Shown in pieces: positions 9,779 through 23,099 of a stretch of DNA of 64,000 nucleotides. How positions within the stretch are numbered: the first letter of the stretch is position 1; every line of letters starts with the position of its first letter. Source of the stretch: Artemia franciscana (taxonomy: Eukaryota > Arthropoda > Branchiopoda > Anostraca > Artemiidae). The stretch spans positions 21,624,038 through 21,688,037 of the forward strand of contig NC_088879.1 in NCBI RefSeq assembly GCF_032884065.1. Reading direction: 5' to 3'. The notes under the pieces were generated by a model. The model was not told the origin of the DNA and made no database searches. It saw nothing but the letters and a program-made list of their open reading frames with translations. The position numbers and the translations under genes are program-made.

Positions 9779-9896
9779 ATTTTCACAGGTGGGACATAGG
9801 GACACAACTACAATGGCGCGTAACTATTATGGCGCGTAACGACTTACGCGCGCGGGGGGGCTTGGGGGGGACGCGAAGCGCCCCCACCAACTAGGT

Positions 9897-9925
9897 GTTG
9901 GGGTGGCGCGAAGCGCCACCCCAAC
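9897..9925 (+). other. Helitron 3' terminal hairpin
   Basis: Perfect inverted repeat: 13-base arms at 9897-9909 and 9913-9925 with a GAA loop, followed by AGCTAG and then T. A hairpin just before CTRR is the known 3' signal of Helitrons. The same hairpin, less its last base and the CTAG, is at 16061-16088. Confidence 0.9.
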
Positions 9926-9930
9926 AGCTA

Positions 9931-9931
<1 letters not shown>

Positions 9932-10000
<69 letters not shown>

Positions 10001-10013
10001 ATATTCACAGGTG

Positions 10014-10108
<95 letters not shown>
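9932..10108. repeat. Two (AT)n tracts around a Helitron scrap
   Basis: AT runs at 9932-9998 and 10017-10108 flank CTATATTCACAGGTGGGACA, the sequence that normally follows the internal (AT)n of the Helitron. This is a remnant of another copy's 3' part. Confidence 0.85.
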
Positions 10109-10109
<1 letters not shown>

Positions 10110-10111
<2 letters not shown>

Positions 10112-10764
10112 CTCCGAGCATGCAATGCCCCCCAAAAGATTGTAGCAAGCCCCCGGGGCAAAGATTGTAAATTATACAATTTACCCTTTTAATAAGTTCT
10201 ACTTAGACAGTACTACTCCCTATCCCCAGCACCACCAATAAATGTGTAGAGTAAAATATATTTGGGAGCCAAGAAGGAAAAGACAACAAATCCCAAAAAA
10301 TCATTCAATTTACATCTGAAGGCTTAAAGAGGCTAAGAATATTAGACCATTGAAATGTACTCCCTTAGGTATATTACCCCCCCCCCTAAACAAAGACCTA
10401 TAACCCCTCCTTAATAATATATCACTGTCTTATGAAGCAAATCACTTCAGTTAAATAAAGCATTAAAATTAGCACCAGAAATTTTTTTGCAATGATAAGG
10501 GTTTCACCCTGCAGCACTCTTTATTACGCATAATTTTGTTTCCGTGAATCTGATTGCTTGAAAGTTTTTTATTTGTTCAAGTTTTTCTTTGAATGTTAAA
10601 TATAGAAGACTCCAAAGTTTTTGCAACAACGGTAACAATTTGTATCCTTTGCTAAATTTTATATAGTTACCTTTTTTCTGTAATGAAAAATTAAAAAGAG
10701 AAAGTAAAAATAGAATTCTAGATACAGCCAAGGACTTGTAATTGGCGATGCTTCACATATATAC
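10110..10764. other. No firm gene; old repeat and intron sequence
   Basis: 10130-10480 resembles the C-rich dispersed repeat seen at 16.3-21 and 28.7-30 kb. 10508-10677 on the minus strand is open with an acceptor-like edge but its phase does not fit the preceding exon, so I do not call it. Confidence 0.4.
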
Positions 10765-10823
10765 TTTAACTTGAAAAAGTGAAGCACGTTTTCAAACACA
10801 GCGAGAGCCAGAGTTATCATGGC
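10765..10823 (-). CDS. Possible TTI1-like exon 6
   Basis: After a good acceptor (CTTTCAG, 10824-10830) the minus strand reads AMITLALAVFENVLHFFK. This resembles the hydrophobic helix that follows the conserved LPGIS segment in TTI1 proteins, and its first codon is in phase 0, as required after the 14345-14500 exon. The donor is uncertain: GTATAT (exon end 10765) or GTTAAA (exon end 10771). The exon is short and the likeness rests on one helix, so this is tentative. Confidence 0.4.
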
Positions 10824-11047
10824 CTGAAAGTTCCTTGCCGACCAGTGGAATTTACCCACGATGCATTTCTTCGAAAATCTCCTTTATTCAGCCACTTGTA
10901 GAATAATTTCGCTGAAAATGGTAGAAGCAATGTCTATTGATGAAACTGGATCTCAATTATAGCTTCAGTAGGCATATGCGGAGTAAATACTACAAGACAG
11001 ACTCGTTGAAGAACAAAAAAAATAACTGAAGATTTACGAAGAAAGTT

Positions 11048-11118
11048 TCCTTGCACCGGCTGGGATTGAACCTAGCACCTTCAATTAGGAGGCACAGTCT
11101 CTTCCACTAGGCCAGTAC
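11048..11118 (-). other. tRNA-like sequence, probable SINE head or tRNA pseudogene
   Basis: Minus strand carries an A-box-like TGGCCTAGTGG and a B box GGTTCAATCCC at tRNA spacing, and the outer edges CCTTGTA/TGCAAGG pair over seven bases. The D, anticodon and T stems do not form a normal cloverleaf, so a working tRNA is unlikely. A SINE head is the better reading; no tail was defined. Confidence 0.4.
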
Positions 11119-11119
11119 A

Positions 11120-11680
11120 AGGTGACAGTGTATATTTTCTTCAAGAATGATGTTAATTGGAGGAACCATAATTTGCTATCAATATTCACTTCATGTTGTC
11201 GTGTTGGTATGCATATTAATTAATACGACCATTTTGTCATTAAAGTAGTTTAGATGGAACTCTTTTTTTATTGCTTTTTCTGCCAAAAGTTATCGTTGGA
11301 ATGAAGTGTTTGATTTTAGAGTTTGATTAGAATTTTTAGATTATAATAGTTAGCTTCAAGATTTGTTCAGTAATTTTAAGTTTATATATTAGGTAATTTT
11401 TAAATGTAATAGAATATTTAGAATGTATGGGTTTATGATTGAATATAATTTTAGGGATCATGGAAATAATATAGGATTTTGTACGATTTTAGAAAGGTTA
11501 TTTAGTTTAGATTAGAAGCATAAGAGACTTAGATAATAGAGTTGAGATATGAAGTCTCAGATTTGAATTAGTGGAATTTATTTTATAAATTGAGGGGATA
11601 CGATTCGCCTGGAATGTGTAATGTATGATTTTAGATAATTTTTTTGAGGATTGTTGTAGCTACCCAATAACACAAGGCCC
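11120..11680. other. No feature recognised
   Basis: AT-rich sequence with many TTAGATTAGA-type words between 11330 and 11580. No open frame of note and no splice-bounded exon. It lies in the presumed intron or downstream of the TTI1-like gene. Confidence 0.5.
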
Positions 11681-11780
<100 letters not shown>

Positions 11781-12005
11781 CGAAAAGAGAAATCACCAAT
11801 GCAACAGCACAAACACATTAAAAAAAAAGAAAAAAAAAGAGAGAGAGACAGAAGGAGAAAAGGAAGACTGTTTTCCTAAATTAGTGACTAATATAGACCA
11901 GCACTTGAATGAGGCCTTAACCTTACTCATCCATACAATCACATAGGTCAAACAGCATAGCCATACACAATCAACCATAAAGAATAATCCATGGATTATA
12001 TATTC

Positions 12006-12107
<102 letters not shown>

Positions 12108-12109
12108 AA

Positions 12110-14344
12110 GGGAGATACCATTCTCTATCAACATTTATTTTGATTTTTTGAAATGGTTATCTCAGAATTTCATTCGGATGTCTTTGTGGAAAAATGGGGC
12201 ATGGGAATAGGGCTAGTTACCCTCTATTCTTTTTGGTCACTTACATTAGGAAATCTCTAAAGCGGGGCTTTCTGATTGTTCTGTAGTTAGGAAGATGTCT
12301 CAAAGGATGCATTTTAAGGCCAAAACACCCTAGCTCTCATTGGGCCTTCAGATACATACAGAACAGTTCTATGAAATGGGTGGAGGTAGAAATTGGTTTT
12401 AATCCCTCTTGATTTCTGGAAATGTTTCTAGTCTACACTGTAATTATGAAAGTAAGGAGCAATATTAAACCTTGAAATGAGCAGTACTTATATCAAATAG
12501 GAGGAGACCTGCCCTTTCCTCATTCCAACCTCCCCTCAGGGTTGAAGGAACTTCGGAGGATAATCATTCGATCGGGAACTGAGAGTTAGTCCTTTTTTAT
12601 ATAAGTTGAAAGTGATGGGGGACCAACTAACCCATGTCCTTAAACTGTTTTTAACATTTGGTCCTTTTGTTGCCCCTTAGGACATCTGATCGATAGTTGA
12701 AGGTTCATATTTCGTACTTTCTTCGTGGCCGCTCAATTTTACTTGAAGGGGAATTATCTAGGGGAATAAAAAAGGACGAAAATAGTCTAAAGTTTGATCA
12801 CCAAAGTGCTTGCTTAAATGTAAATATTTTGTGGATTTTATCTGGATATATGCGGTTCCAATTCAACCTCCTATCTTCTTAAGAATAAGTTGAAAAAAAA
12901 ATACATACTAATACGCGCTTTTCGCTAATCCAAGACACAAAATTTATTTGCTTCATACTCGAGCCCCTAATCAGAATCCTGGGTATGGGACTTAGTTGAC
13001 TTTCATACTCGTACCAATATATTTTAAGGTATGTTATTATTCCCAGTATGTTAAATACAAATTTGACCTCTAGCTATTATAGAAAGAGCTTCATACATAG
13101 CTTTTGTTGCATAAGACAATTGGAAAGATAGTACTTATTTAGTGCTTCTTTAACTCAAAACATTAAGCTGACAATTGACTATGCAATTTATTGTTCTGGC
13201 TTTTATTTCATTTAAGTGTTTAATCCAAGACTCTTAACTTTACAACTCTTATCATTTTAGAATCAAAATTAGAACCGTTCTCATTGTGTATATTGTGTCA
13301 ACGTAAAACTTAGTCTCTGAGAACACAGTAACCGCTAAACTCACAAATCAATTAAGGCATCACTAGACAGAGAGTTTCATTACTATCCTTCGTTGCTAAT
13401 ATTTACTATTACATTGCTGTCAGGTAGGATAATAAAGCATTCAGCCCTCTATACCTTTAGAATAAATTGAAGATGTCTTATTGTGGACAGTTGTTATCAC
13501 AGGGACTGAATTATGAGGGTACCAAATCTTCACGTTTTTTATGGTTAAAACAGCAATAGGCAATTATGAAGAGTCAAACTGATTTATCACAGAACAGTCA
13601 CGGATAGATGGAAGAGTAAATTTCATTTATCCCACTTCACCAGACTTTTTATCAGGCGAAAAATAAAGGAAACTTTTGGCAATAGTAGGGAAGAGTGGCT
13701 TCTCAGGAATTCCCCCATCTCCCTTCCGGGTAACTTAAGTCAATGAAGTTCTTAGAAATAAATCAATGTCTCTAACGAGATTCAGAAAGCGAAATTCTGA
13801 AATGTGGATTCCAGCTTCAAAAAGTGGATCCACAAACACAAATTTTTACATAAAAAAAAAGTTAACCTCATATCTCGACTGCTTTCCTCCTTGAAATATT
13901 CCATGGAGATAAGTCTTTATTCAAGCTGATGCAAAAATATGACCCAAGTCCAAATACCTCGGTCAACAGAGGGGCAGACTCTAAGCGAAGTTTCTCTCCT
14001 TTTTTTATGTCTAAAGAGTATTTCAAGTCGTGCTAGTTAGAAAGAAGTGCATGAACTTGAAAATGTTTCATATGAATTGATTTGGGCCCCATTACGACAG
14101 CTCACAGTTTCATTGAGAAGGGACAATGGAACAGGATTTTTCAAAAAGATGCTTTCTATTACCACTGCCAAGTTTTATACAAGCTTGGAAAAGTGGTAAC
14201 TTCCTTTCAAATTTTCTAATTCAACCTTTTCATAAGTGTCCATGGGCTGGTGGGGAGTTTTGGCTAACAGTCAAAAGGCAGCCTAGCAAAATACTAATCT
14301 AATGAACCTGTGAAACATTTGAAAATTATCATACTTGTACTTAC
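12110..14344. other. Intronic sequence, partly C-rich dispersed repeat
   Basis: 12130-12680 carries blocks also found at 16.9-17.6 and 19.0-19.5 kb (TCTCAAAGG-TGCATTTTAA words and 'CCCTCTTGATTTCTGG'). 12690-14340 shows no gene or clear repeat. Confidence 0.45.
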
Positions 14345-14500
14345 CCCTGCTGTATCTTTTCCTTCCGTTTGCAAAGAGAGAGATGAAAAATCTTCCTTTT
14401 CTGGAAAACAGAACAATTTGTCCCTCAAAGTGTGCGATAGAACATTTCTGATAGCAATGAGACTCTCCTGTAATTTATCAGCCGTTAGGTCCTGTGGGTT
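14345..14500 (-). CDS. Probable TTI1-like exon 5
   Basis: Acceptor TTTTCACTTAG precedes 14500 and donor GTAAGTAC follows 14345, both good. The 156 bases give 52 open codons in phase 0-0, beginning NPQDLTADKLQESLIAIRNV and ending TEGKDTAG. The phase fits exon 4, which ends on a whole codon. I see no strong likeness to a named domain, so its place in the TTI1-like gene rests on strand, phase and splice sites. An extra small exon between 14.5 and 22.9 kb is possible. Confidence 0.55.
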
Positions 14501-14504
14501 CTAA

Positions 14505-15490
14505 GTGAAAACTAGAGAGTAGCAATAAGGTCAAAAGTGAGTATTATGACAGTAACAAGTATAGACAAGTAAGAGGCTGGCGCATGGATGAGACGAAAAA
14601 AGGGTTATGTCTCAATACTAAAAAAAAAAGAAATAACAATCCCAAAAGACATAAGGTCTTAATGCACAGATTCAAAGAGAGCGGAAGGAAGGAGGAGAAG
14701 TTGCTGGTAATTGTTATATATATATATATATATGTGCAAGCAGAAAAAGTTCGAAGATGGCTAGGAAACGTCAAGTCGTCCCCAAATGGGGCGGGAGGAT
14801 GTCGTAAGGAAAGATTCAAGGGGAATGAGTGCTTCCTTGGATGGTGTAAAGAGGGAGGCTTTAAATAGATTGTGATTGAGGGGAATGTATGTGTATGAGG
14901 GGAATGTATGAATGTATGAGGAGAATAGCTCTGTTGGCCTCGGGGAGCTGGGATTGCAGCAAGTTTCTTGTAATGGTAGCAGTGAACACAATTATTATTC
15001 TCCTCTGCTTCTTGAAGTATTTGCTACAAAAAAAGACACTTGAGCACAAAGCCGTACTTTTTTTGAATGGATTAAGCCTTCTTCTTCTTTAAAATATTTT
15101 ATATCCGTCACGATTATATGAGCAGCAGCACCACTATTGAGTATCCTATAAAGCATGTAATAACTCAATTTTACTGCTCATGATATGCTAAGGTGTCTTA
15201 AGCAAGACTACATTGTGAAATATTTACAAAGATTCATATCCTCCCAGCATTTAATGTTGCCCCTTACTTTCAATTTTGAAACTTGTTATTTCTTCGTTTC
15301 AACTTAAGAGGAATCTCTCAACTTTTCCCGCGCAAATCCTAAAAGTAATCTGAAAAATATTTTAATCGCCAATTCTTGCAAACACGTTGGTGTTATGCTC
15401 CAGTTTAAGTAAAAGGGCTCAGAGGCCTTTTAAATTAATAGGGTTTCAAATAGTAATCAGATTAGCGGATGGGAACAACCTATAGAAAAA
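14505..15490. other. Intronic sequence, no feature recognised
   Basis: Contains one short (AT)n at 14716-14733 and several short antiparallel open frames with no recognisable product. Confidence 0.5.
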
Positions 15491-15733
15491 AAGCATTATC
15501 AGCTGAAACAGTACTTATATATAAATATTTAAATTCTGTCTATTACACTATCTTTACCGTTACACGTTAATACCGTTAAACGAGCCCAAAAAATTGAGGC
15601 TCTTTTTAAATTTTATTACATTGCTTAAAATGTAAAAAAAACTGGTGATCGCACAAATATTTCAATATATTTTGACAATGGATTAAAGCAATTCGAAAAC
15701 CTTAAAACAGAAAACCAAAAGTTTGAAGTTTAG
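15490..15733 (+). repeat. Diverged copy of the next Helitron-like unit
   Basis: The stretch from TATATATAAATATTTAAATT to GAAGTTTAGTCTT repeats 15735-15975 with about 10-15% differences by eye (shared ATTACACTATCTTTACCGTT, GGTGAT-GCACAAATATTTCA and AAACAGAAAACCAAAAGTTT). It lacks the 3' hairpin. Confidence 0.75.
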
Positions 15734-15734
15734 T

Positions 15735-16328
<594 letters not shown>

Positions 16329-16329
16329 G

Positions 16330-19300
16330 TGTCTGTTTAATTTTTGTAATTTGTCTTTTATTTACAGATAACTATCTGTTATTGGGAAACATACGGACAT
16401 TTTTCACAGGAGATTTTTCTGTGCGGAGGATTATCAGGAAAAATTTTTCAAGTGGAGAAATTTTTCCAGAAGAATTACCCTGAATTCTTCTACAAAATTC
16501 CAATTATTTGTCTTTTTTCCTCTTCACATGAGCAATTTTATGTGTGGAGAGAACGTTACGAAGGAATTGTCAGCGGGGATCAAATTTTCTGGGAAAATTT
16601 TTCCTTTGAAAAATGTAGTTAGCGTGCACAAAGATGCTGCTAGGTGAAAGCTCCCTTCTTATTGCACAAAATGTTTCTGATATTTGTTTTAATTCATCAG
16701 TGCTAATCCCCCCCCCCCACGCTTTAGAACCACGAATAAAGGCGTAGACTCAATGTATACATGGGAACTAAGAAGAATTAGACAACAAGCCCCAAAAACT
16801 CGTTTGGTTTTCATTTGAAGGCCCAGAAAGGCCTAGAAAATTCGGCAATTGAAACATTCTCTTTTTGGTATCTTACCAAACGTTACCTTTGGTATCTTAC
16901 TATATCCCTCCATTATGAATCAAATCACTTAGTAGTTAATCACTGAAACTTTAGTAGTTAGGGAGGGAGGGAAACACCTCAAAAGGTGCATTTTAATGCC
17001 AAAACAACCAAACTCCCATTGAAGCTTCATATAAATACATAATTAGTTCGAAGGGAGAGACGAGGGGAGGGTGGTGGTAAAAATCCCGTAAGGGCCGTAA
17101 CCAAGACTTTTGTTCAAGGGGGTTTATTTTTTTGGAGGGGGGCAAAAACCTTTAAAAAAATTATCAAAAATTTAAAGTTGATGTTTACTCCCTATTGTCA
17201 TCTTGGAGGACAATTTCACCCCCACTGACAGAAGATCCTTCCCAAAAATTTCCCCACCTCCTGAAAATTCTCCCGGATAATCCCCCCCGCAGAAAACTCC
17301 CTTGCAAAAAATAGTTGTAAGTTTCCCAATAACAAATACTATCTGAAAGCAGTGAACAGATTGCAAAATTTTTAAAGGCATTTAAACTTCTACAATGAAT
17401 TTCTCTGATTGTTTTATCTTTGAGGAGGGAGGAACATATCTCAAAGGGTGCATTTTAATGCCAAAAAAATCCCAGTTCTCATTGATCCTTCATCAAAATT
17501 AAATTTGAAAAACAAGCTTTTTCAACAGAAAGTAAGGACCAACAATAAAACTCAAAATGAGCAGAAATTATTCCCTTTATGAAGGGTTTGCCCTTCTGCT
17601 CTATACCTTGCTCTTTACACTAAAGTTCTTAGCATTTTTAAAAGGGTTTTCTATTCAAATGGAAATGCCCTTGGTTTTCAGAAGCTGTTCTTGAGAAATT
17701 GGGACAAACATTTAAACTGTAGGGAAAAGAGCAAGGTACTTACGAGAGGAGCAACCCCCTCGTATACGGAATAATATCTGTTCGTTTCGAGTTTTAACGT
17801 TGTTCCTTACTTTCAGTCGAAAAAAAATCGCTTTTTTGAATTTAATTTCTGATCGTTTTTCAAATAATGCAGATAAATCTGGTTCACTCTCCATGAAAAA
17901 CTCCCTCCCTTCACCAGAAACTCTGTGAAAATTTACTACCACGAATATACCCCCTTTCCCCTCTAAAAATTGCTTACGGACGATTCAGCATGAAAAAATT
18001 ATTTGAAAGAGACTTTAACTACTAGTCATTTTTCTGATCACTAAAGAAATCCCCCCTTCCGTGGCAATTTTTTCCTGGAAACCCAAAAATGCTGAAAATA
18101 GCCCCTGGACAATTCCCCTGAAAAAATATCCACATGCAAAATTGAGTTGGCAAAGAGAAAGTAAAACAAATATAAAGAATTTTTTATAGAAATTATGTCA
18201 GATTTTTCCACTGTAAAATTTACCGTTGTATGCCAGCCCCCACTTATTTACCTTCCCACAGAACCTCTCTGCATGGAAACTCCTCCAACCATAAAATTCT
18301 CCCTCCCAAAAAAGTCTGTATACTTCCCTATAAAAAATACTATGTGTAAACAATGGGCAAATTTCACAACTTACAAGCCTCTCTCCACTGGATGTGGGGG
18401 AGGGGGGGTCATGTTACTCCTAAAGGCATAATTCAGCTATGCTGAATAAAATGACTATCTAAAACTTTGATTGGGGGACTTTGGGGAAGATGGGCGTGGG
18501 AGAGGCCCCCTCCCAACGCCATTCTTCTATCAAATAGCCCCCGAGGGGGGGGGGAGTAGTGGTAATTGCCCTTCCATATTTCAGGTCACTTAAACTGGGC
18601 ACCGGTAGTTTTAATTTACGTTCAAATACACTCTTTACCGATCTTCTATGACCATTATTTCAATATGATGAACTCTGGAAAAAAAAATAAACACACATCC
18701 GTTATAGTTCTTCTGGCAAGAAAATAATATAAAATTCTACATTTTGTTACGTGTGAGCTTGAAACTTATATAGTAGGGTTCTCTGGTACGCTAAATCTGA
18801 TGGTGGGATTTTGATTAAGATTCCTTTACTTTTAGGATATGTTTACTCCCTTTTTTAAAATTATACAAATTTTCTCAGGCTCTTAACTTTTGATGGGTAA
18901 CAGTAAAAATAAATTTTAAGATTTATGAATAATAATAAATTCTAGGTAAATTTTACATATTTAGAGTTAGCATGATGAGACAATTCTTCTGATGCGTCTA
19001 TTGATATCAAAACTCCGTTTTTGGAGTTTTTCACTATTGCAGCTGAGTCACTCCTCTCTGACAGCACAAACTGTTTGATACAGAATTAGTTCTAAAGAAG
19101 AGACGAAAGGAGGGTGGAGGTAGAGATTGATTTACAATCCCTGGGGCCATAACCCGGATTCTACAAAATACATTTTTTTCATAGGTGGGGGGGGACTATA
19201 AAAAACGCATCAAGACACAACACATAAACCATCAACAACTTTAAAAACATACAAAAAAAACTTTAAAAAACACATCAAAAATATGAAATTCATATTTAAT

Positions 19301-22300
19301 CCCTCTTGATTTCTGGGAATATTTCTATTCTACGCAGTTATTATAAAAATAAAGAGTAACATTTAACCCTAAAATAAGCATTCCGTATAGGAGGGGGATT
19401 GCCTCTTCCTCAACCTTATGAGCAACTTTAGAGGGTGCTTTTTAAATCAGAAATTGAGAGTTCTAGTCTTTCTTTATAGGTCGAATGTGATTGGAGACCA
19501 ATCAGCCGTAGGGAACGGGGTTAAACGTCGGCTCCCATCTATTAGATCTCCATAAAGATTAGCATTCTTATATTTCTTTATAGCTTACAACGAAGCAGTT
19601 AAGTCAAGCCGTGATAAAATGAAGCCCATTAGGAATTGACTTGCACATGTCAAATTGAACCAACTTGTTTGTCGAAGTGGCGATAGATAAAGGGTTTTGA
19701 CAAAATTGGACGTAGCCATTGAAAAAACAAATAAGACACATTGCACTTTCTTATGTAGTAAAAAAAGTCAATATCTTGTTTAAAAATACATATAAAAACT
19801 ATTAAACTCTCCCTGAGCATTTATTATAGACAGAATTTATTTCTGTCATCTTGAAACAGAGCTTTTAGAAATTAGAGCGCGTGTGAAGGTTTATTTTTTA
19901 CTTAATTACCAATGGTATTTTTAGAACAAATACTTCGTGCATATTTTAGGCCATGTTTAGTAGTATAAACATAGAATTTATCACTAAAAAATACCAATTC
20001 GTGAGAAAGATATTGAGCATTATTTAAGATAGGAAAATAACATTAGGTCAAAATGGATTAGATTTCTCTTAATTTCTGTTTTTTTTTCAAATCATGCATA
20101 GGACTAACCAAGATATGATGTGAGTTACCAAAAACCCCCAATTTCAAGGTGTTAAATTTCATACATCAATAATTTAAGTTGATTGATAGCGCCCAACTGT
20201 TCCAGTTTTTCTGTTTAAGAATCAAAATATTGAATTGTGATTAAAATTTCTGACAAAATCTTGAATAATTGGCCAAAACCCTTGATGAACAGTAGTTTTG
20301 CTGAATAAGTCCTTAACAATATTTCTACTAAAGAATTTCAGGCGGACAGAAAGTGGTATTATTGTTCGTATAGATGGAAATTATGCGCGAAATTTGGTCT
20401 TCTATACGGCGGAAGCCATCATGACTTCTGCAACACGGCTATCTGATGTCTAATTACATTGAAACATTTCATATAAATAGGGAAAGAGAAATATTGCCAC
20501 TTCAAATTGCTGAAAATGAAGCTCCAGGTAGAGCTTTCCATCCCCTCCCACCCCTGGCCACCTAAAAAACCAAACAGTTTTTTGGCTATGCTCATGATGT
20601 CCTACCTCAATTTTTCCCCTCTGTGCTTATAGGCGTGTACATATTAATAGATAGTGCACATATAGAAAATCGTGTCATAATGACAAGGCACTATTACCCG
20701 TCCCCCCCCTTCTCCTTATCACTAATAATAAAGACATAGACCAAAAATTTCCCAGGAGCAAACAGGGATTATATATCAATTATCTAACCCCTCTAACCTT
20801 AGATTAGCTATCTCCGAATTTTCGATCGATAGCAACTTGATCGTCTTTTAGGTAAAACCTAAGGTTGGTAGCACAAAATGGCTCAAAATGCCATCCTCGT
20901 GATAAGATCTTTTAGGTTATTTGAAAAGGGTACTAGAACTTTTAATACCCGTTTCAATAACCCCTCTCCCGATCTTCTAGAACCATTGATTCCATATAAT
21001 CATCATTAGAAAAAACAGTCTACACATATTTGTGAGCTTTCCCCTGGCAAAACATTCAAAATTCCACATTTTTAGAGAGGAGCTCAACACCTATATGTTA
21101 ACGGTTTCTCTGATATGCTGAATCTCATGGTGTGATTTGCAATAAGAGAGCTGACTTTTTGGGAGTGTTTCCCACCTTTACAAAAATCATGCGGCTTTTC
21201 TCAGGCTCGTAGATTTTGATGGGTAACATAAAACTGAACCAATTTTATATATTTGGAATCAGCATAAAAAGTCAATGTTTTGATGTATCAATTGTTAACA
21301 AATTTATAACAACAACTATTGGTTACTATTGGGCCGAGGTTTAAATGCGCTTTAAAACACCATTTTATAAAAAAAAAAATTTTGGGTTGTTTCAAAATCA
21401 TTAAGTTTTTAAGATACTAATCCATTTTCGATACTGTTGCCACATTGCACCGTGAGAATTAACAAGTCAGACTAATTTGTTAGATTTGACAATGCTTTTT
21501 GCCCTCAAAAATGAAACATTAACAATGTTTTCATTCCCCAAAACGACTAAGCTGTAAAAGAAAAAATATTTCTTCTTTAGCTGTTTGTTGCCATATGCTT
21601 TATTTGAATTCTACTGATTTTAATCAGTTCTTATTTTAAATTTAGCACTCAATAAAGGCAAAAACTGCATATACAACTCTTTTTCATTAAATGGTGAATC
21701 CTAATTTTTTCCAAACATTTTAAGATATGTACAGGATGCAAGCTTCCATTGAACCAAAAATAAACCATACTTCATTGCCAAAGTTTTTGGTACTTTAAAG
21801 ATTAATAGATTTACGGACTATCGTGAATTAAGTTTCTTTCACTTTGCCATGTATTTTATGTCTGCAACGCCCAAGCATGTTTATGGCAAATGCTACCGTG
21901 TCCTTACACAAGACATTTAAATTACAGCCAGTAGCTTGTCCGCCACAATTGTTTTATCTAAATATATATGCATCTATAATTTATGCAAAAAGTCTACAGT
22001 TGTTGGCACATTGTTTTGAAACTATGTATAAAAAAAAAATAGAAAAATAAACACAGATACTTTCAAAAGCTTGACACAATCAAAAATGATTTTATCTATT
22101 CTTGAATTTATGAAAGGATTACCAAAAGCACGTGCAGAGTTTTCCACACTGCTAACTGTCATATAATCTGTAATCAGTACATTTTTTTAGGTTTACAGTT
22201 TCCAACTGAATATGGAAAAGAGATGGTGCTAGTATGCTACTGACACGCAGCTGGCTACAGACAACTTGCAAAACAAAACATAATTGAGGCTGCGACGGCA

Positions 22301-22940
22301 AACAGCCAAAGCTGATTGCGGCTTTGAAATAATTGATTGCTGCTGATTACAGCTTTTGCAGATTGAAAAAAAAGAATTACAACTAATTAGATGAAATCGA
22401 TCCCCTAAAAGGAAACCAATCATTAATTTGCAGTCAAATATACAAACTGACTCGTGTTTTTTCTTGCCTTGATTTTGTTAATAGTACACAAATTAAAAAT
22501 TCGTCCTACTTATGAACGTTTAAAAAATTAAAGCTTAAAGAATCCTTTGGTTACTTTTAACCTTTAAAGAAGGAAAGAAACTGTAAAAAGACGCTTATCC
22601 TTTGAAATTTTCTTTTAGATCTAAAAGAGACTGCCAGTAGGGATTCGAATGCAATTGCCCTATTTCTACTTACTCGACTTAAACTCTGATTCAGTGTTTT
22701 GAAGGAACTATCAACACTATTTCCGTTTTTATTTGGTAAAAAAAATGTAGTTCAACTTCACCAATAATTTTTTTTTTTTCAGTCAAAACTTAACAGCAAG
22801 CACCGATCCTATCACTTAATGTATTAGAATTTGGCAGTCGAATCAGAAAACATCCTTGATAAACTATACACTCTTTTTCCTTGCCAAAAGATGTAAAATC
22901 AAAATGGAATCAAGTTAAAATGAATTAAGAAAAAGAACGT
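16330..22940. other. Intron of TTI1-like gene filled with a C-rich dispersed repeat
   Basis: Pieces of one repeat family recur at 16330-16600, 17060-18480, 18560-18970, 19000-19560 and 20620-21270, with more copies at 28.7-30.0 and 46.0-46.6 kb. Landmarks are C or G runs, 'GGGAAACTCCTCC', 'CACACATCCGTGAT', 'CACATTTTTGTAG' and 'CTGAATCTGATGGTG'. No RT or transposase was found. 21270-22940 shows no gene. A tRNA-like B box (GCATTCGAATCCC, minus) lies near 22645. Confidence 0.55.
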
Positions 22941-22946
22941 CCTTAC

Positions 22947-23097
22947 TGAAATAACTTTCTGCCCAGTTTCTTGTAGAGCTATTTCCATGCATGTTTTAGA
23001 TATTCCTGGTAAAACATTAGAAAGAACTTTTGATTTCTGCAAGGGGCTGGAAGTCTCTACTTCAAACAGCATGTTTACCATCTTCACAGCTTCAAGC
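22947..23097 (-). CDS. TTI1: TTI1-like protein, exon 4
   Basis: Between acceptor TTTTTTCAG (ending 23098) and donor GTAAGGAC, 151 bases read LEAVKMVNMLFEVETSSPLQ, then KSKVLSNVLPGISKTCMEIA and LQETGQKVIS. The block LSNVLPGIS matches the conserved 'F-S-LPGIS' segment of TTI1, and LEAVKMVNML matches the helix before it. The first base completes a codon begun in exon 3, giving KELK-LEAVKM. TTI1 is a HEAT-repeat scaffold that, with TELO2 and TTI2, helps PIKK-family kinases such as mTOR and ATM to mature. Confidence 0.75.
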
Positions 23098-23099
23098 CT

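Noticed and set aside
10508..10677. Possible minus-strand exon (KGNYIKFSKGYKLLPLLQKL...)
   Set aside because: It has an acceptor-like edge and 56 open codons, but phase 0 does not follow either donor of the exon at 10765, and no family likeness is seen.
14544..15092. Overlapping frames of 60-95 codons on both strands
   Set aside because: Low-complexity, mutually antisense, no splice logic or homology.
17712..18431. Frames of 70-78 codons within the C-rich repeat (also 29.0-29.7 kb)
   Set aside because: They recur only because the repeat recurs; residues are not kept between copies.
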